Assembly: GCA_026982415.1 (NCBI GenBank)
Contig: JALSHE010000108.1
Coordinates: 1-64,000 of the forward strand
DNA length: 64,000 bases
DNA from: Robiginitomaculum sp.
Lineage (GTDB): Bacteria > Pseudomonadota > Alphaproteobacteria > Caulobacterales > Maricaulaceae
Reading direction: 5' to 3'
Positions within the stretch are counted from its first letter, which is position 1, and every line of letters begins with the position of its first letter. The notes under the pieces were generated by a model. The model had not been told where the DNA came from, searched no databases, and saw only the letters and a program-made list of their open reading frames with translations. The position numbers and the translations under genes were made by a program. Below are positions 8,047 through 17,296 of this stretch, one piece after another.

Positions 8047-10212
8047 ATGCGTAAATTATCTAAACTGACCCTAACCACTGCTATCGCCGCCGTTCTGGCA
8101 CTCGGCGTCACTGCTTGCGGCGAGAAAACCCCCAAACAAACGGAAAGCCAAATGCTGATACAAGAAGTCGTAACCGGAAATGTACTCTTAGACGAGTGGA
8201 CTGGCCCATACGGCGGTGTGCCGCCTTGGGATAAGGCTGATGTCAGCACGATGAGCGCATCCTTAAACACTGCCTTTGATATGGCGCGGGCCGAAATCAC
8301 CAAGATTGCCGGTAACAAAGTCAAACCGAATTTTGACAACACGATTGTTGCTATGGAAAAATCCGGTGCAGCACTTAGCCGTGTCGCCACAGTGTTTTTT
8401 GTCCATGCGAGCAATCTTAACAAAGGCGAAATCCCGAACATTCTCAAAGAAATGTCGCCGAAATTCTCTGAGCTTAACGACGAGATCAACCAGAACCCTA
8501 CCCTATTTGCTCGCGTTGAATTTGTCTATGATAACATGGACAATTTGAACACTGAGCAAAAACGCTTAGTCGATAATTATTATCAAGGCTTTGTCCGCCA
8601 AGGCGCGACCTTGAACGACGAAGACAAAGCTACAATGAGTAAGATTAACTCGCGTCTAGCCACACTAACCAACCAATTTGGCCAAAACGTGTTGCACGAC
8701 GAGGAAGGCTATGTGACATTTATTGAAGACGAAGCCGGGTTGGCAGGGTTGCCAGATTGGCTCAAAACTTCCATGGCCTCCGCCGCTAAAAACAACGACA
8801 AAGAGGGCCAATGGGCCATTACCAATACCCGCTCCTCAATGGATCCATTCCTGACTTATTCCGACAACCGTGCCATGCGCGAAAAGGTCTGGAACACATA
8901 TTATAACCGGGGGGATAATGGGGACGAGTGGGATAATAACGCAATTATCACAGAAATCCTACAGCTCCGCGACCAGCGTGCCAAATTGCTCGGCTTCAAA
9001 ACCCATGCCCATTGGAAGCTGGAAAACCAGATGGCGCGTACACCTGAGAATGCCATTGCATTGATGGAGAAAGTTTGGCCACACGCCATAGGTCGTGCCA
9101 AAGAAGAAGTCGCCGAAATGCAAGCCATTGCCGATGCGGAAGGCGTATTTATCAAAATCGCGCCGTGGGATTACCGCTATTACGCTGAGAAAGTCCGCAA
9201 GGATAAATACGACCTCGACCTCAATGAGGTGAAGCCTTATCTGCAAATGGAGAAACTCCGCGAAGGTATGATGTGGTCTGCGGGTGAATTATATGGCTTC
9301 CAATTTGAACAAATTACCGATGTTCCCGTATTCCACGAAGATGTCCGGGTTTGGGAAGTTAAAAACGCCGAAGGCGGGCATGTTGGCCTGTGGTATTTTG
9401 ACCCCTATGCCCGCAAAGGCAAACGCTCTGGTGCTTGGATGAATGCTTACCGCACCCAGCAAAAACTAGACGGAAAACCGACCACAGTTATCGTCTCCAA
9501 CAACTCCAACTTCGTCAAAGGCGAGGCTGGTAAGCCGGTGCTAATCTCTTGGGACGACGCAAACACCATGTTCCACGAATTTGGCCACGCCATTCACGGG
9601 CTGAATTCAAATGTCACCTACCCGACTCTTTCGGGCACATCGGTTTCGCGGGATTATGTAGAATTCCCGTCGCAGCTTTACGAGCGCTGGATGACGACGC
9701 CTGAAGTCCTGAACAAATATGCCGTACATTACGAAACGGGGGAGCCAATCCCGGCAGAACTTCTCGCGAAGATCGAAAAAGCGTCCACTTTCCGCCAAGG
9801 GTTTGACACCACAGAATATCTGGCATCTGCCCTCATTGACATGAAATTACATATGGCAGGCGGCGACCCGATTGATCCAGATAAGTTCGAGCGCGAAACC
9901 CTTGAAGCTTTGGGCATGCCGAGCGAAATCGTCATGCGTCACCGCACACCCCATTTCAACCACATCTTCTCGGGCGGTTATCATGCGGGGTATTATTCAT
10001 ATCTGTGGGCGGACACCCTCACCGCCGATGCGGCAGAAGCTTTTACCGAGGCCGGTGGGTTTTATGATAAAGACGTAGCAAAATCCCTGCATGACAACAT
10101 CATGTCTGTGGGCAACACAATAGATCCGGCGGACGGGTTTAGGGCTTTTCGTGGCCGCGATGTAGAGGTCGAAGCCCTGATGCGGGATCGCGGCTTTGCC
10201 AAGCCTAAATAA
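8047..10212 (+). CDS. M3-family oligopeptidase / peptidyl-dipeptidase, lipoprotein
   Basis: Predicted zinc oligopeptidase of the thimet oligopeptidase/Dcp family. The signal peptide ends at a lipobox (LGVTAC), so it should be a periplasmic lipoprotein rather than cytosolic like E. coli Dcp or PrlC. The Zn site FHEFGHAIHGL lies near residue 510, with a downstream segment GYHAGYYSYLW typical of M3 enzymes. The length of 721 aa fits the family. AGGAGAG is a good ribosome binding site. It follows the M28 peptidase on the same strand, which suggests a peptide-scavenging function. Confidence 0.9.
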   Translation: MRKLSKLTLTTAIAAVLALGVTACGEKTPKQTESQMLIQEVVTGNVLLDEWTGPYGGVPPWDKADVSTMSASLNTAFDMARAEITKIAGNKVKPNFDNTIVAMEKSGAALSRVATVFFVHASNLNKGEIPNILKEMSPKFSELNDEINQNPTLFARVEFVYDNMDNLNTEQKRLVDNYYQGFVRQGATLNDEDKATMSKINSRLATLTNQFGQNVLHDEEGYVTFIEDEAGLAGLPDWLKTSMASAAKNNDKEGQWAITNTRSSMDPFLTYSDNRAMREKVWNTYYNRGDNGDEWDNNAIITEILQLRDQRAKLLGFKTHAHWKLENQMARTPENAIALMEKVWPHAIGRAKEEVAEMQAIADAEGVFIKIAPWDYRYYAEKVRKDKYDLDLNEVKPYLQMEKLREGMMWSAGELYGFQFEQITDVPVFHEDVRVWEVKNAEGGHVGLWYFDPYARKGKRSGAWMNAYRTQQKLDGKPTTVIVSNNSNFVKGEAGKPVLISWDDANTMFHEFGHAIHGLNSNVTYPTLSGTSVSRDYVEFPSQLYERWMTTPEVLNKYAVHYETGEPIPAELLAKIEKASTFRQGFDTTEYLASALIDMKLHMAGGDPIDPDKFERETLEALGMPSEIVMRHRTPHFNHIFSGGYHAGYYSYLWADTLTADAAEAFTEAGGFYDKDVAKSLHDNIMSVGNTIDPADGFRAFRGRDVEVEALMRDRGFAKPK

Positions 10213-11065
10213 AAAAAGCAAAAATGAGCAAAAATCTGTAGAAATCGGTGCATTAATTTCGCACCGGTTTCGCGGCTTTGCGCCTCATGAAAACACGCTA
10301 AAAGGGCTATGCGCAGCACTGGACTTTGGTGTGCAAAACTTGGAATTCGACATCCGAATGGCTAAGTGCGGCACGCCCATGGTTTATCACGACGAATATG
10401 CTTTGGACGGGGATGGCGACAAACACTATTTGTGTGATTACAAAGCCTCTGAATACGCGAGGCTTGGCGGTGCGTTCGCCCGTATGCCGACGCTAGACGC
10501 CCTGTTCAGCACGGTTAAAGTTCATTCAAATCAAACAGCCAAACTCCTCGTCGACATCAAAGACCTGGGCTTCGAACACGAAATCCACGCCCTCGTCATG
10601 TATTACCGCCTGCAAAGTAGGGCTATATATGTGTCTTGGGTGCCGGAAGTCCTGTACCGTATTCATAAGTTGGCCCCGGACATCCCCCTATGCCTGAGCC
10701 ATTGGTGCGGTGATGTTAGTGAGGCGGTCGCCGCCAGCCATGACATGCATATCAGCAAAGACGGTAGCATTCCTCGGCTTGCCGACAAATATATAATAGG
10801 TGTACGCTATGGCTGGGTTTCAAAACATGCCTTGTCCGGCGATATATTACGAATTTTAAAAGCCTCAGGTGGCGGTATATGCGTCCCCCAAATGATGCTA
10901 ACCAGTAAACTCAGTGGTTATTACCACAGCCAAAACCTATTCGTCTCGACATTCTCCTACACAGATTGGGCATCCATAAATACCCATAAACATGCATTAA
11001 ATATAGATATGTATTTCATTGATAACAAACAAGTTTTTGAGGAATTGCGCAAGTCCTCACCATGA
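10196..11065 (+). CDS. Glycerophosphodiester phosphodiesterase-family protein
   Basis: A TIM-barrel GDPD-type protein of 289 aa. The family signature is visible as SHRFRGFAPHENT near the N-terminus, followed by NLEFDIRMAKCGTPMVYHD, which carries the metal-binding Glu/Asp and catalytic His. No signal peptide is evident. The track start overlaps the M3 stop by 17 bp; no later methionine precedes the signature, so it could also begin at a non-ATG codon. Substrate is unknown: glycerophosphodiesters are the family default, and the C-terminal half looks divergent. Confidence 0.72.
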   Translation: MPSLNKKSKNEQKSVEIGALISHRFRGFAPHENTLKGLCAALDFGVQNLEFDIRMAKCGTPMVYHDEYALDGDGDKHYLCDYKASEYARLGGAFARMPTLDALFSTVKVHSNQTAKLLVDIKDLGFEHEIHALVMYYRLQSRAIYVSWVPEVLYRIHKLAPDIPLCLSHWCGDVSEAVAASHDMHISKDGSIPRLADKYIIGVRYGWVSKHALSGDILRILKASGGGICVPQMMLTSKLSGYYHSQNLFVSTFSYTDWASINTHKHALNIDMYFIDNKQVFEELRKSSP

Positions 11066-11125
11066 AACTACTGACAGGCAGTATTATCAATTACTTGACT
11101 GAAAACGAATGCAAGGGCTTCATTG

Positions 11126-11147
11126 CAATACCAATTTGAATTGGTAT
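11126..11147. promoter_or_regulatory. Candidate murein-regulon operator upstream of the symporter gene
   Basis: Contains the perfect dyad ATACCAATT-TG-AATTGGTAT (11128-11147). It includes CAATACCA, the complement of the octamer TGGTATTG that also occurs in the three other promoter regions of the locus. It lies 57 bp upstream of the symporter ATG. Proposed binding site for the locus GntR regulator (inference). Confidence 0.5.
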
Positions 11148-11204
11148 ATATACAAGTCAAAAAATTGAAACCGAACGTAAGAGCGTAAGTTAAGGGGATG
11201 GGTT

Positions 11205-12794
11205 ATGGCTGAAAGTTTTACAGGGCTAGATTGGTTGGTCATTGGCGGATATATTGCGCTTCTTGCTGTCCTTGGCTGGGTATTTGCACGGCAAAAATCT
11301 GAAAACGCCTCGGATTATTTTCTAGGCGGTAATACAATGCCTTATTGGGTCGTAGCCATTTCTGTTCTGGCAACATCACAATCCGCTGCAACATTTTTAG
11401 GCGGACCTGATCAAGGTTACAGGGGTAATTATACATATCTGGCGACGAATTTGGGCACGATTATCGCGGCAATATTTGTTGCGAAAATTTTGATACCTAA
11501 ATTTTACCAAATGAAAGTCACAACGGTTTATGAACTTCTGGCCAACCGCTTCAATGATAACACAATGCGAGCAGCGGGCGGCATGTATTTGGTAGGACGA
11601 GTATTTGCCAGTGGCTCCCGATTGTTCCTCGCGGCCATTGCCGTTTCTATGATATTGTTTTCCAATATCGAGCCGAGCAGCATTATTATTTCAGCCTTCC
11701 TGATGATGATATTGGGTTTTTCAATAACATTTCTAGGCGGGATAAAATCGGTTATCTGGAGTGATATGATCCAGTTTTTCATCTATTGGGGTGCGGCAAT
11801 TGCGGTGTTGTTTATTCTGTGGAAAGCTATTCCCGCCAGTCCAGGGGAAATTATAGAGGGCCTTAAAAATGCCCCGGCGGCCAACGGAACGGTACAAAAT
11901 AAACTCACATTTTTTGATTTTAGTTTTGATTTTACAAAACCCTTTGCCATAATCTCAGTCCTGACCGGTATGACGCTTTTAGCCATTGCCAGTTTTGGTA
12001 TGGATCAAGACATGACCCAGCGTGTCCTCACCTGTAAAAACGAAAAAGAAGGCGGAAAGTCGCTTATCATTGCGGCGCTCGTCACCATTCCTGTGGTTTG
12101 GGTCTTCGTGTCTATTGGCCAGCTCTTGCATGTATTTTATGAGCGCCCTGACCTTATGGGTGCAGGCATTACGAGTGCGGCTGGGCGTACATTTGACGGC
12201 GAAAAAATTACCGTCTTTATGCACTATATATTGGGCGAGTTACCTGCTGGTATGAGAGGGCTGGTGACAGTTGGTGTCATTGCCGCTGCGGTTTCCACCA
12301 TTAACTCCGGGCTAAATTCTATGTCGTCAGTGATCGTTGAGGATTTTTACCGCCCTTGGCGTATGCGGCGCGATAATAACTTATCTGAAAAGCATTTTGT
12401 TCGTGCTGGCCAAATTTCAATGGGTTTTGTTGGTTTAGCTTTGTTTTTGATGTCGGTGTTATGTTTTTATTGGCAAAGGTATACGGAAATGCCTTTGTTG
12501 GATTTTGCCCTCGCGGTTATGGTGTTTTCCTATTCTGGGCTTTTGGGCGTTTATTTTACGGTACTGTTCACCAAGCGCGGCTCGCATACCTCGGTGCTTT
12601 TGGCCCTAGCGGTCGGGTTTCTTGTCACCTTGTTCATGCAGTCCTTTATCATTGATAGTCTTCCTTTGCCGGAAAGCTGGAAAAGCATTAAGAATCTAGC
12701 CTTTAGTTGGAAATTGTGCATTGGGACATTGGTTGCATTTTTGGTTTGTGTCGCGGGAAATGACAATAAATTTGATGAGAAAGCTTCAGCATGA
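11205..12794 (+). CDS. Sodium:solute symporter (SSS family)
   Basis: A 529-aa inner-membrane protein with about 13-14 hydrophobic helices. SSS features are the N-terminal FTGLDWLVIGGYIALLAVLGW, YFLGGNTMPYWVVAISVLATSQSAATFLGGP in the first repeat and AAVSTINSGLNSMSSVIVEDFY, the sodium-site helix. SSS members move sugars, sialic acid, amino acids and carboxylates with Na+. Its operon with a serine hydrolase and a NamZ-like muramidase suggests a murein-derived substrate such as MurNAc, GlcNAc or a muropeptide (inference). It overlaps the next gene by 4 bp. Confidence 0.92.
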   Translation: MAESFTGLDWLVIGGYIALLAVLGWVFARQKSENASDYFLGGNTMPYWVVAISVLATSQSAATFLGGPDQGYRGNYTYLATNLGTIIAAIFVAKILIPKFYQMKVTTVYELLANRFNDNTMRAAGGMYLVGRVFASGSRLFLAAIAVSMILFSNIEPSSIIISAFLMMILGFSITFLGGIKSVIWSDMIQFFIYWGAAIAVLFILWKAIPASPGEIIEGLKNAPAANGTVQNKLTFFDFSFDFTKPFAIISVLTGMTLLAIASFGMDQDMTQRVLTCKNEKEGGKSLIIAALVTIPVVWVFVSIGQLLHVFYERPDLMGAGITSAAGRTFDGEKITVFMHYILGELPAGMRGLVTVGVIAAAVSTINSGLNSMSSVIVEDFYRPWRMRRDNNLSEKHFVRAGQISMGFVGLALFLMSVLCFYWQRYTEMPLLDFALAVMVFSYSGLLGVYFTVLFTKRGSHTSVLLALAVGFLVTLFMQSFIIDSLPLPESWKSIKNLAFSWKLCIGTLVAFLVCVAGNDNKFDEKASA

Positions 12795-14398
12795 TGAACA
12801 AGCCTTATTGTATAAAAACGATTATCTTGGCGGCACTATTTTGTCCGCTCTATGTGGCCGCTCAAATACCCCAACCCAAACCCATAATTCGCGAGCAATC
12901 CACTGCACTCTTGAGTTCTGCTGAGATAAAAAAAACCGCAGAGCGCGCTCTTAAAAACTTTAAAACACCCGGAATGTCCGTAAGCGTTGTGCAAAATGGC
13001 AAAGTGGTTTTTGAAGACGGATTTGGACTTCGTGATATGGAAAGAAAAACCAGTGTGGATAAGAACACCTTGTTTCGTATTGCCTCCACATCCAAAGCAT
13101 TCACCTCCGCCGCACTGGCTATATTGGTGGACGAGGGCAAGATTGGTTGGGACGATAAAGTTATAGATACCCTACCTGGTTTCCGCATGATGGACCCGTG
13201 GGTGACGCGAGAATTCACAGTCCGTGATTTACTTGTACACCGGAGCGGGCTTGGCATTGGCGCGGGGGATTTAATGCTTTGGCCGGAGCCGTCAGGTTTT
13301 ACCAGAGACGAGATTATTCATAATTTACGCTATCTAAAATCCACCTCAAGTTTTCGCTCACGCTACGCCTATGACAATCTTCTCTATATTGTTGCGGGCG
13401 ATGTAGTGAGTAAAGCGAGCGGCATACCCTATGAGGAGTTTGTGCAAGAACGGATTATGGACAAGTTGGGCATGGACTGTTTTGCTGGCGAGATTTCCAA
13501 GTCCGACCTGCAAAATGTCGCTATTCCTTACGGTTTCATAGATAAAAAAATACGTGCTATTCCGCGCAATAAAGTAAGCGGAAATATAACCGCTTCCCAC
13601 CCTGCGGGTGGTCTAGCGTGCAATGCTAGCGGCATGAGCAAATGGATGCTCGCCCAGCTCGGCGGCGGCAAAGGAGCGAACGGCAAGCAAATATTCTCCG
13701 AAAAACAACGGGACGAAATGTGGAAATCCCAAACAATATTATCCGTCTCGAAATTCGAGCGCGATTATGACAACACCCATTTTAAAACCTATGCCCTAGG
13801 CTGGCGCAAAGAGGATATGCACGGCTATGAAGTTATCTCTCACACCGGAACCCTGTCCGGGTTTCAAGCTTATGTGGTGCTAGTCCCCGAGCTTAATTTG
13901 GGCATTACAGTGCTTAATAACGGCTCTAATTACGGTGCGCGCACATCGGTTCTGCAGTCAATTCTCAAAGCCTATATGGGACGGGAGAAGCTTGATTGGG
14001 TTGGCTTTTACACCAGCATCCAAGCAAATGCCGCCGCTGAGGATAAACAGTTGGATGCAGCAAATGACAATGCGGGTAGCGGCACTGTCGCGCGTCCGCT
14101 CACAGATTATATAGGGGCTTATAAAGACCCATGGTTCGGCATTATTGATATTAAAAAACACGGCAAAGACTTACGTTTCACCGCCCGCAAATCCGTAAAT
14201 CTAAAAGGTACATTAGAGCCATTCGAGCATAACACATTCATAGTGCGCTGGGACAATAGAGGCTTCGAAGCCGATGCCTATGCTCGCTTTGAAACCGACT
14301 ATGACGGCAAAATAAACGGCCTAACTATGACAAGAGTGGATCCGGAGGCAGACTGGAGTTTCGATTTCCAAGATTTGGATTTTGAGCGGGTTAAGTAG
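12791..14398 (+). CDS. Class C beta-lactamase-like serine hydrolase with DUF3471-like tail
   Basis: A signal peptide (IILAALFCPLYVAAQ) is followed by the penicillin-recognising fold. The nucleophile motif SxxK is in RIASTSKAFTS, the Tyr motif is in YAYDNLL, and SHTGTLSGF supplies the third HTG motif. From about residue 430 a small beta domain of DUF3471 type follows. Such proteins include D-aminopeptidases, DD-peptidases and esterases, and most are not true beta-lactamases. Given the operon, cleavage of D-amino-acid bonds in murein peptides is plausible. Its ATG overlaps the symporter stop as ATGA. Confidence 0.85.
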   Translation: MMNKPYCIKTIILAALFCPLYVAAQIPQPKPIIREQSTALLSSAEIKKTAERALKNFKTPGMSVSVVQNGKVVFEDGFGLRDMERKTSVDKNTLFRIASTSKAFTSAALAILVDEGKIGWDDKVIDTLPGFRMMDPWVTREFTVRDLLVHRSGLGIGAGDLMLWPEPSGFTRDEIIHNLRYLKSTSSFRSRYAYDNLLYIVAGDVVSKASGIPYEEFVQERIMDKLGMDCFAGEISKSDLQNVAIPYGFIDKKIRAIPRNKVSGNITASHPAGGLACNASGMSKWMLAQLGGGKGANGKQIFSEKQRDEMWKSQTILSVSKFERDYDNTHFKTYALGWRKEDMHGYEVISHTGTLSGFQAYVVLVPELNLGITVLNNGSNYGARTSVLQSILKAYMGREKLDWVGFYTSIQANAAAEDKQLDAANDNAGSGTVARPLTDYIGAYKDPWFGIIDIKKHGKDLRFTARKSVNLKGTLEPFEHNTFIVRWDNRGFEADAYARFETDYDGKINGLTMTRVDPEADWSFDFQDLDFERVK

Positions 14399-14405
14399 AA
14401 ATATT

Positions 14406-15698
14406 ATGAAAATAAATCTTCACCTCATGCTGCGCTGTATTGGTGCATTTCTTTTCTCAGTCTGTCTTCTAGCGGCATGTGAGGCGCAAGAAGCTAGCAG
14501 TTCCTCCCCTGCCCAAGATACAAAAATAAGTTTGGGAATTGACGTTTTAACAGCGGCGAATTTTGAACGACTAAAGGATAAAAGAGTTGGCCTAATTACA
14601 AATTCCACGGGAGTGAACCGCAAATTAAAATCAACACTTGATATTTTGTTTGAGGCAGAAAATGTTAATTTAGTCGCATTATTTGGCCCTGAACATGGCG
14701 TGCGTGGTGATGTTGATGCTGGAAAATATGTCGGATTCTACACCGATGAAAAAACAGGTCTTCCAGTGCATTCGCTATACGGCAAAACTAGAAAGCCAAC
14801 GAAGGAAATGCTAAAAGGCATTGATGTACTTGTTTATGACATTCAAGACATTGGCACACGATCCTATACTTTCATCAGCACTATGGGGCTGGCCATAGAG
14901 GCGGCGTCGGAGAACGGCATTGAATTTATAGTGCTTGATAGGCCTAACCCTTTGGGCGGGCGAAAAATCGAAGGCAACATCACCAAACCAGAGTATTTTT
15001 CCTTCATCTCTCAATATCCCATTCCCTATGTGTACGGCCTGACTTGCGGCGAGCTTGCCCTGTTGTTGGTAGGGGAAAATATGGTCAATACGAAACCGAG
15101 TTTTACCCTAAGTGTCATTCCCATGAAAAATTGGACACGGGATATGAATTTCGAAAGAACCGGGCTTGACTGGATCCCAACCTCGCCGCATATACCCCAT
15201 AGCTATTCACCGTATTTCTATCCGATGACAGGAATAATGGGAGAGTTGCGAGATGCTGTTTCGGTTGGCGTAGGGTATACGCTTCCGTTTCAAACGGTTG
15301 GCGCAGAGTGGATAAACGGCCGCACCCTCGCAGATGAACTGAACGCCAAAAAAATTTCCGGTTTATATTTTAGGCCTATTACCTACACACCTTATTATGC
15401 ATTTGGCAAAGGCAAAGCCATACACGGCGTTCAGATATATATAACAGATTTTAATAAAGCCCCCTTAACCACGGTCCAATTTCACATAATGACCACCCTA
15501 AAGAAACTCTATCCCGAACAAGACATGTTTCAACTGGCCACCGAGAAGCAACTAGGCATGTTTAACAAAGCGATAGGCAGTAATAAAATTTCCGCAATGT
15601 TCAAACAAAACGCAGATATTTCCGAAATAATGTCGTTTTTGAATAAGGACGTTGATGGGTTTAAGAAGACAAGCAAGAATTATTATTTGTATGATTAG
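14406..15698 (+). CDS. namZ: DUF1343 exo-beta-N-acetylmuramidase (NamZ-like), lipoprotein, copy 1
   Basis: NamZ-family enzymes (DUF1343) remove N-acetylmuramic acid from non-reducing ends of murein glycans. Visible family segments are KRVGLITNSTGV, LFGPEHGVRGDVDAG (the PEHG region holds a catalytic Glu in characterised NamZ), VYDIQDIGTRSYTF and LDRPNPLGG. The track start at 14382 overlaps the previous gene. ATG 14406 (MKINLHLM) gives a clean signal peptide with lipobox LLAAC and is preferred. It is the third gene of the symporter operon and paralogous to the gene at 23644. Confidence 0.88.
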   Translation: MKINLHLMLRCIGAFLFSVCLLAACEAQEASSSSPAQDTKISLGIDVLTAANFERLKDKRVGLITNSTGVNRKLKSTLDILFEAENVNLVALFGPEHGVRGDVDAGKYVGFYTDEKTGLPVHSLYGKTRKPTKEMLKGIDVLVYDIQDIGTRSYTFISTMGLAIEAASENGIEFIVLDRPNPLGGRKIEGNITKPEYFSFISQYPIPYVYGLTCGELALLLVGENMVNTKPSFTLSVIPMKNWTRDMNFERTGLDWIPTSPHIPHSYSPYFYPMTGIMGELRDAVSVGVGYTLPFQTVGAEWINGRTLADELNAKKISGLYFRPITYTPYYAFGKGKAIHGVQIYITDFNKAPLTTVQFHIMTTLKKLYPEQDMFQLATEKQLGMFNKAIGSNKISAMFKQNADISEIMSFLNKDVDGFKKTSKNYYLYD

Positions 15699-15733
15699 AG
15701 AGGTTTAGTGAGTCTATTTAAACACTTACTCTG

Positions 15734-17293
15734 CTAATCCCCGCGCGTTTTCAAAAGCAGCCGCCCATAAACATCTGAGCCTGTACCTGCCTTCGTTTCA
15801 GTCGCGCGTCCGTTGACAATCACCGCATCAAAACCTGACGGCAATGCATTAATGTCTGACCACCCTGTACCAGCTGCAATTTCGTCTAGATTTATCACTA
15901 AGACATCCGCCGCCATGCCAGGCTTTAACACGCCGCGTGATTTGATGCCGAAGGTTTGCGCCGTTAAGCCAGACATTTTATGTATCGCCAGCTCAATGGG
16001 CATCAATTTATCGCGCACCACATAGTCTTCGATAACCTTTGGGAATGACCCGAAAGACCGTGGGTGGCGCATTGTCGGGCTACCATCTGAGGAAATAGAT
16101 ATATCGGGCGCTGTTATGAAAGCGTCTTGTGTTTCCTTTGTCATGATAAAATGTGCTGTCGACGGGCCGCTATGGCCAAAATCTATTATCAATTGTTCGG
16201 GTCTTTTCCCCGTCTTGTCCGCGACGTCTTGCAAGGTTTGCCCCGCATATTTACCTTTGGATATTAAGATGGCATTTGCGCCATTACGGCGTTTGATTTT
16301 TGCTCTTAAGAAAGCTTCGAACTCTGGACGGCGTGTTTTAACGGCAAGCTCAAACTCGCTTTTGCGCTTGGCCCATTCCGGATACAGAAATATCATCGAA
16401 CCGTAGCTAGCCAGATAAGGATAAACATCTGCCGTTACGGTCATGCCGCCTGCCCTCGCAGTGCGAATTTGCTCCAAAACTGCATCACCCTGAGCGCGAG
16501 TCTTGCCGTAAACCACTTTGATATGGGTGACATTGACTTTGGCATATTTGCCTTGAGCGATGACTTCTGCGATTGCCGCCTCGACTTTGTCATCATCTTC
16601 GGAGCGAATATGGGACGAGATTATGCTGTCGTAACGCCCGATGACTTTGGCAAGCCCGTTCAGTTCTTGCGTGTCTGCATAACGTCCCGGTAGATATTCC
16701 AATCCCGTACTCATGCCGTATGCGCCATGCTCCAAAGCCTCAACCAGCAATGCTTCCATCTTGGCTTGTTCTGCTGGGGTGATTTTATCTTTCTCGCCGC
16801 CGCCGGAAATTGTGCGTAGGGAGCCGTGCCCAACGAGGGACGCGATATTGGGGCCACTGCCCCGCTCACCAACATCCTTAATCCACCTAGCATAGGCTAG
16901 TTTACCATTGGGGCTACTGCCATCTTGACCAAGAATGATAGTTGTGACGCCTTGACGTAAAAAACTGCGCATAAAGTCATTATTATCGGCCAGAGGATCC
17001 CCGTGGGAATGGGCGTCAATAAAGCCCGGCGTTACGATTTTACCTGAAGCATCAATGACGGTGGCGGCTGAAATCTTTGTTTTGTCCGTCTTGCCAATAT
17101 ATGCAATACGCTCGCCCATGGTAAGCACATCGCCAGTGAAAGGCGCAGATCCCGTTCCGTCAACAAGAGTGCCGCCTTGGATATAAATATCATACTTTAG
17201 TGTGTAGTCAGGCGCGTTTATTTCAGGCTTTTCCGTGCAAGCGTTGAGAAGGAAAATACTGATTAGGGTAAAAAACTGAACTATGTTTCTCAT
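15734..17293 (-). CDS. N-acyl-D-amino-acid deacylase (D-aminoacylase), lipoprotein
   Basis: Amidohydrolase-superfamily enzyme of 519 aa that hydrolyses N-acyl-D-amino acids or related D-peptides. A signal peptide with lipobox LLNAC points to the periplasm. The metal-binding motif VDAHSHGD follows GKIVTPGFID. Family regions SSHIRSEDD, NVTHIKV and ISSDGSPTMRHPRSFGSFP are present, and the C-terminal GMAADVLVIN is the usual amidohydrolase end. It is the last gene of the minus-strand murein operon, 3 bp after the epimerase. It might act on D-Ala or D-Glu derivatives released from stem peptides (inference). Confidence 0.87.
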   Translation of the reverse strand: MRNIVQFFTLISIFLLNACTEKPEINAPDYTLKYDIYIQGGTLVDGTGSAPFTGDVLTMGERIAYIGKTDKTKISAATVIDASGKIVTPGFIDAHSHGDPLADNNDFMRSFLRQGVTTIILGQDGSSPNGKLAYARWIKDVGERGSGPNIASLVGHGSLRTISGGGEKDKITPAEQAKMEALLVEALEHGAYGMSTGLEYLPGRYADTQELNGLAKVIGRYDSIISSHIRSEDDDKVEAAIAEVIAQGKYAKVNVTHIKVVYGKTRAQGDAVLEQIRTARAGGMTVTADVYPYLASYGSMIFLYPEWAKRKSEFELAVKTRRPEFEAFLRAKIKRRNGANAILISKGKYAGQTLQDVADKTGKRPEQLIIDFGHSGPSTAHFIMTKETQDAFITAPDISISSDGSPTMRHPRSFGSFPKVIEDYVVRDKLMPIELAIHKMSGLTAQTFGIKSRGVLKPGMAADVLVINLDEIAAGTGWSDINALPSGFDAVIVNGRATETKAGTGSDVYGRLLLKTRGD

Positions 17294-17296
17294 GGT

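Noticed and set aside
10062-10319. Minus-strand ORFs across the M3-GDPD junction
   Set aside because: Antisense shadows of the two recognised genes, with no family features.
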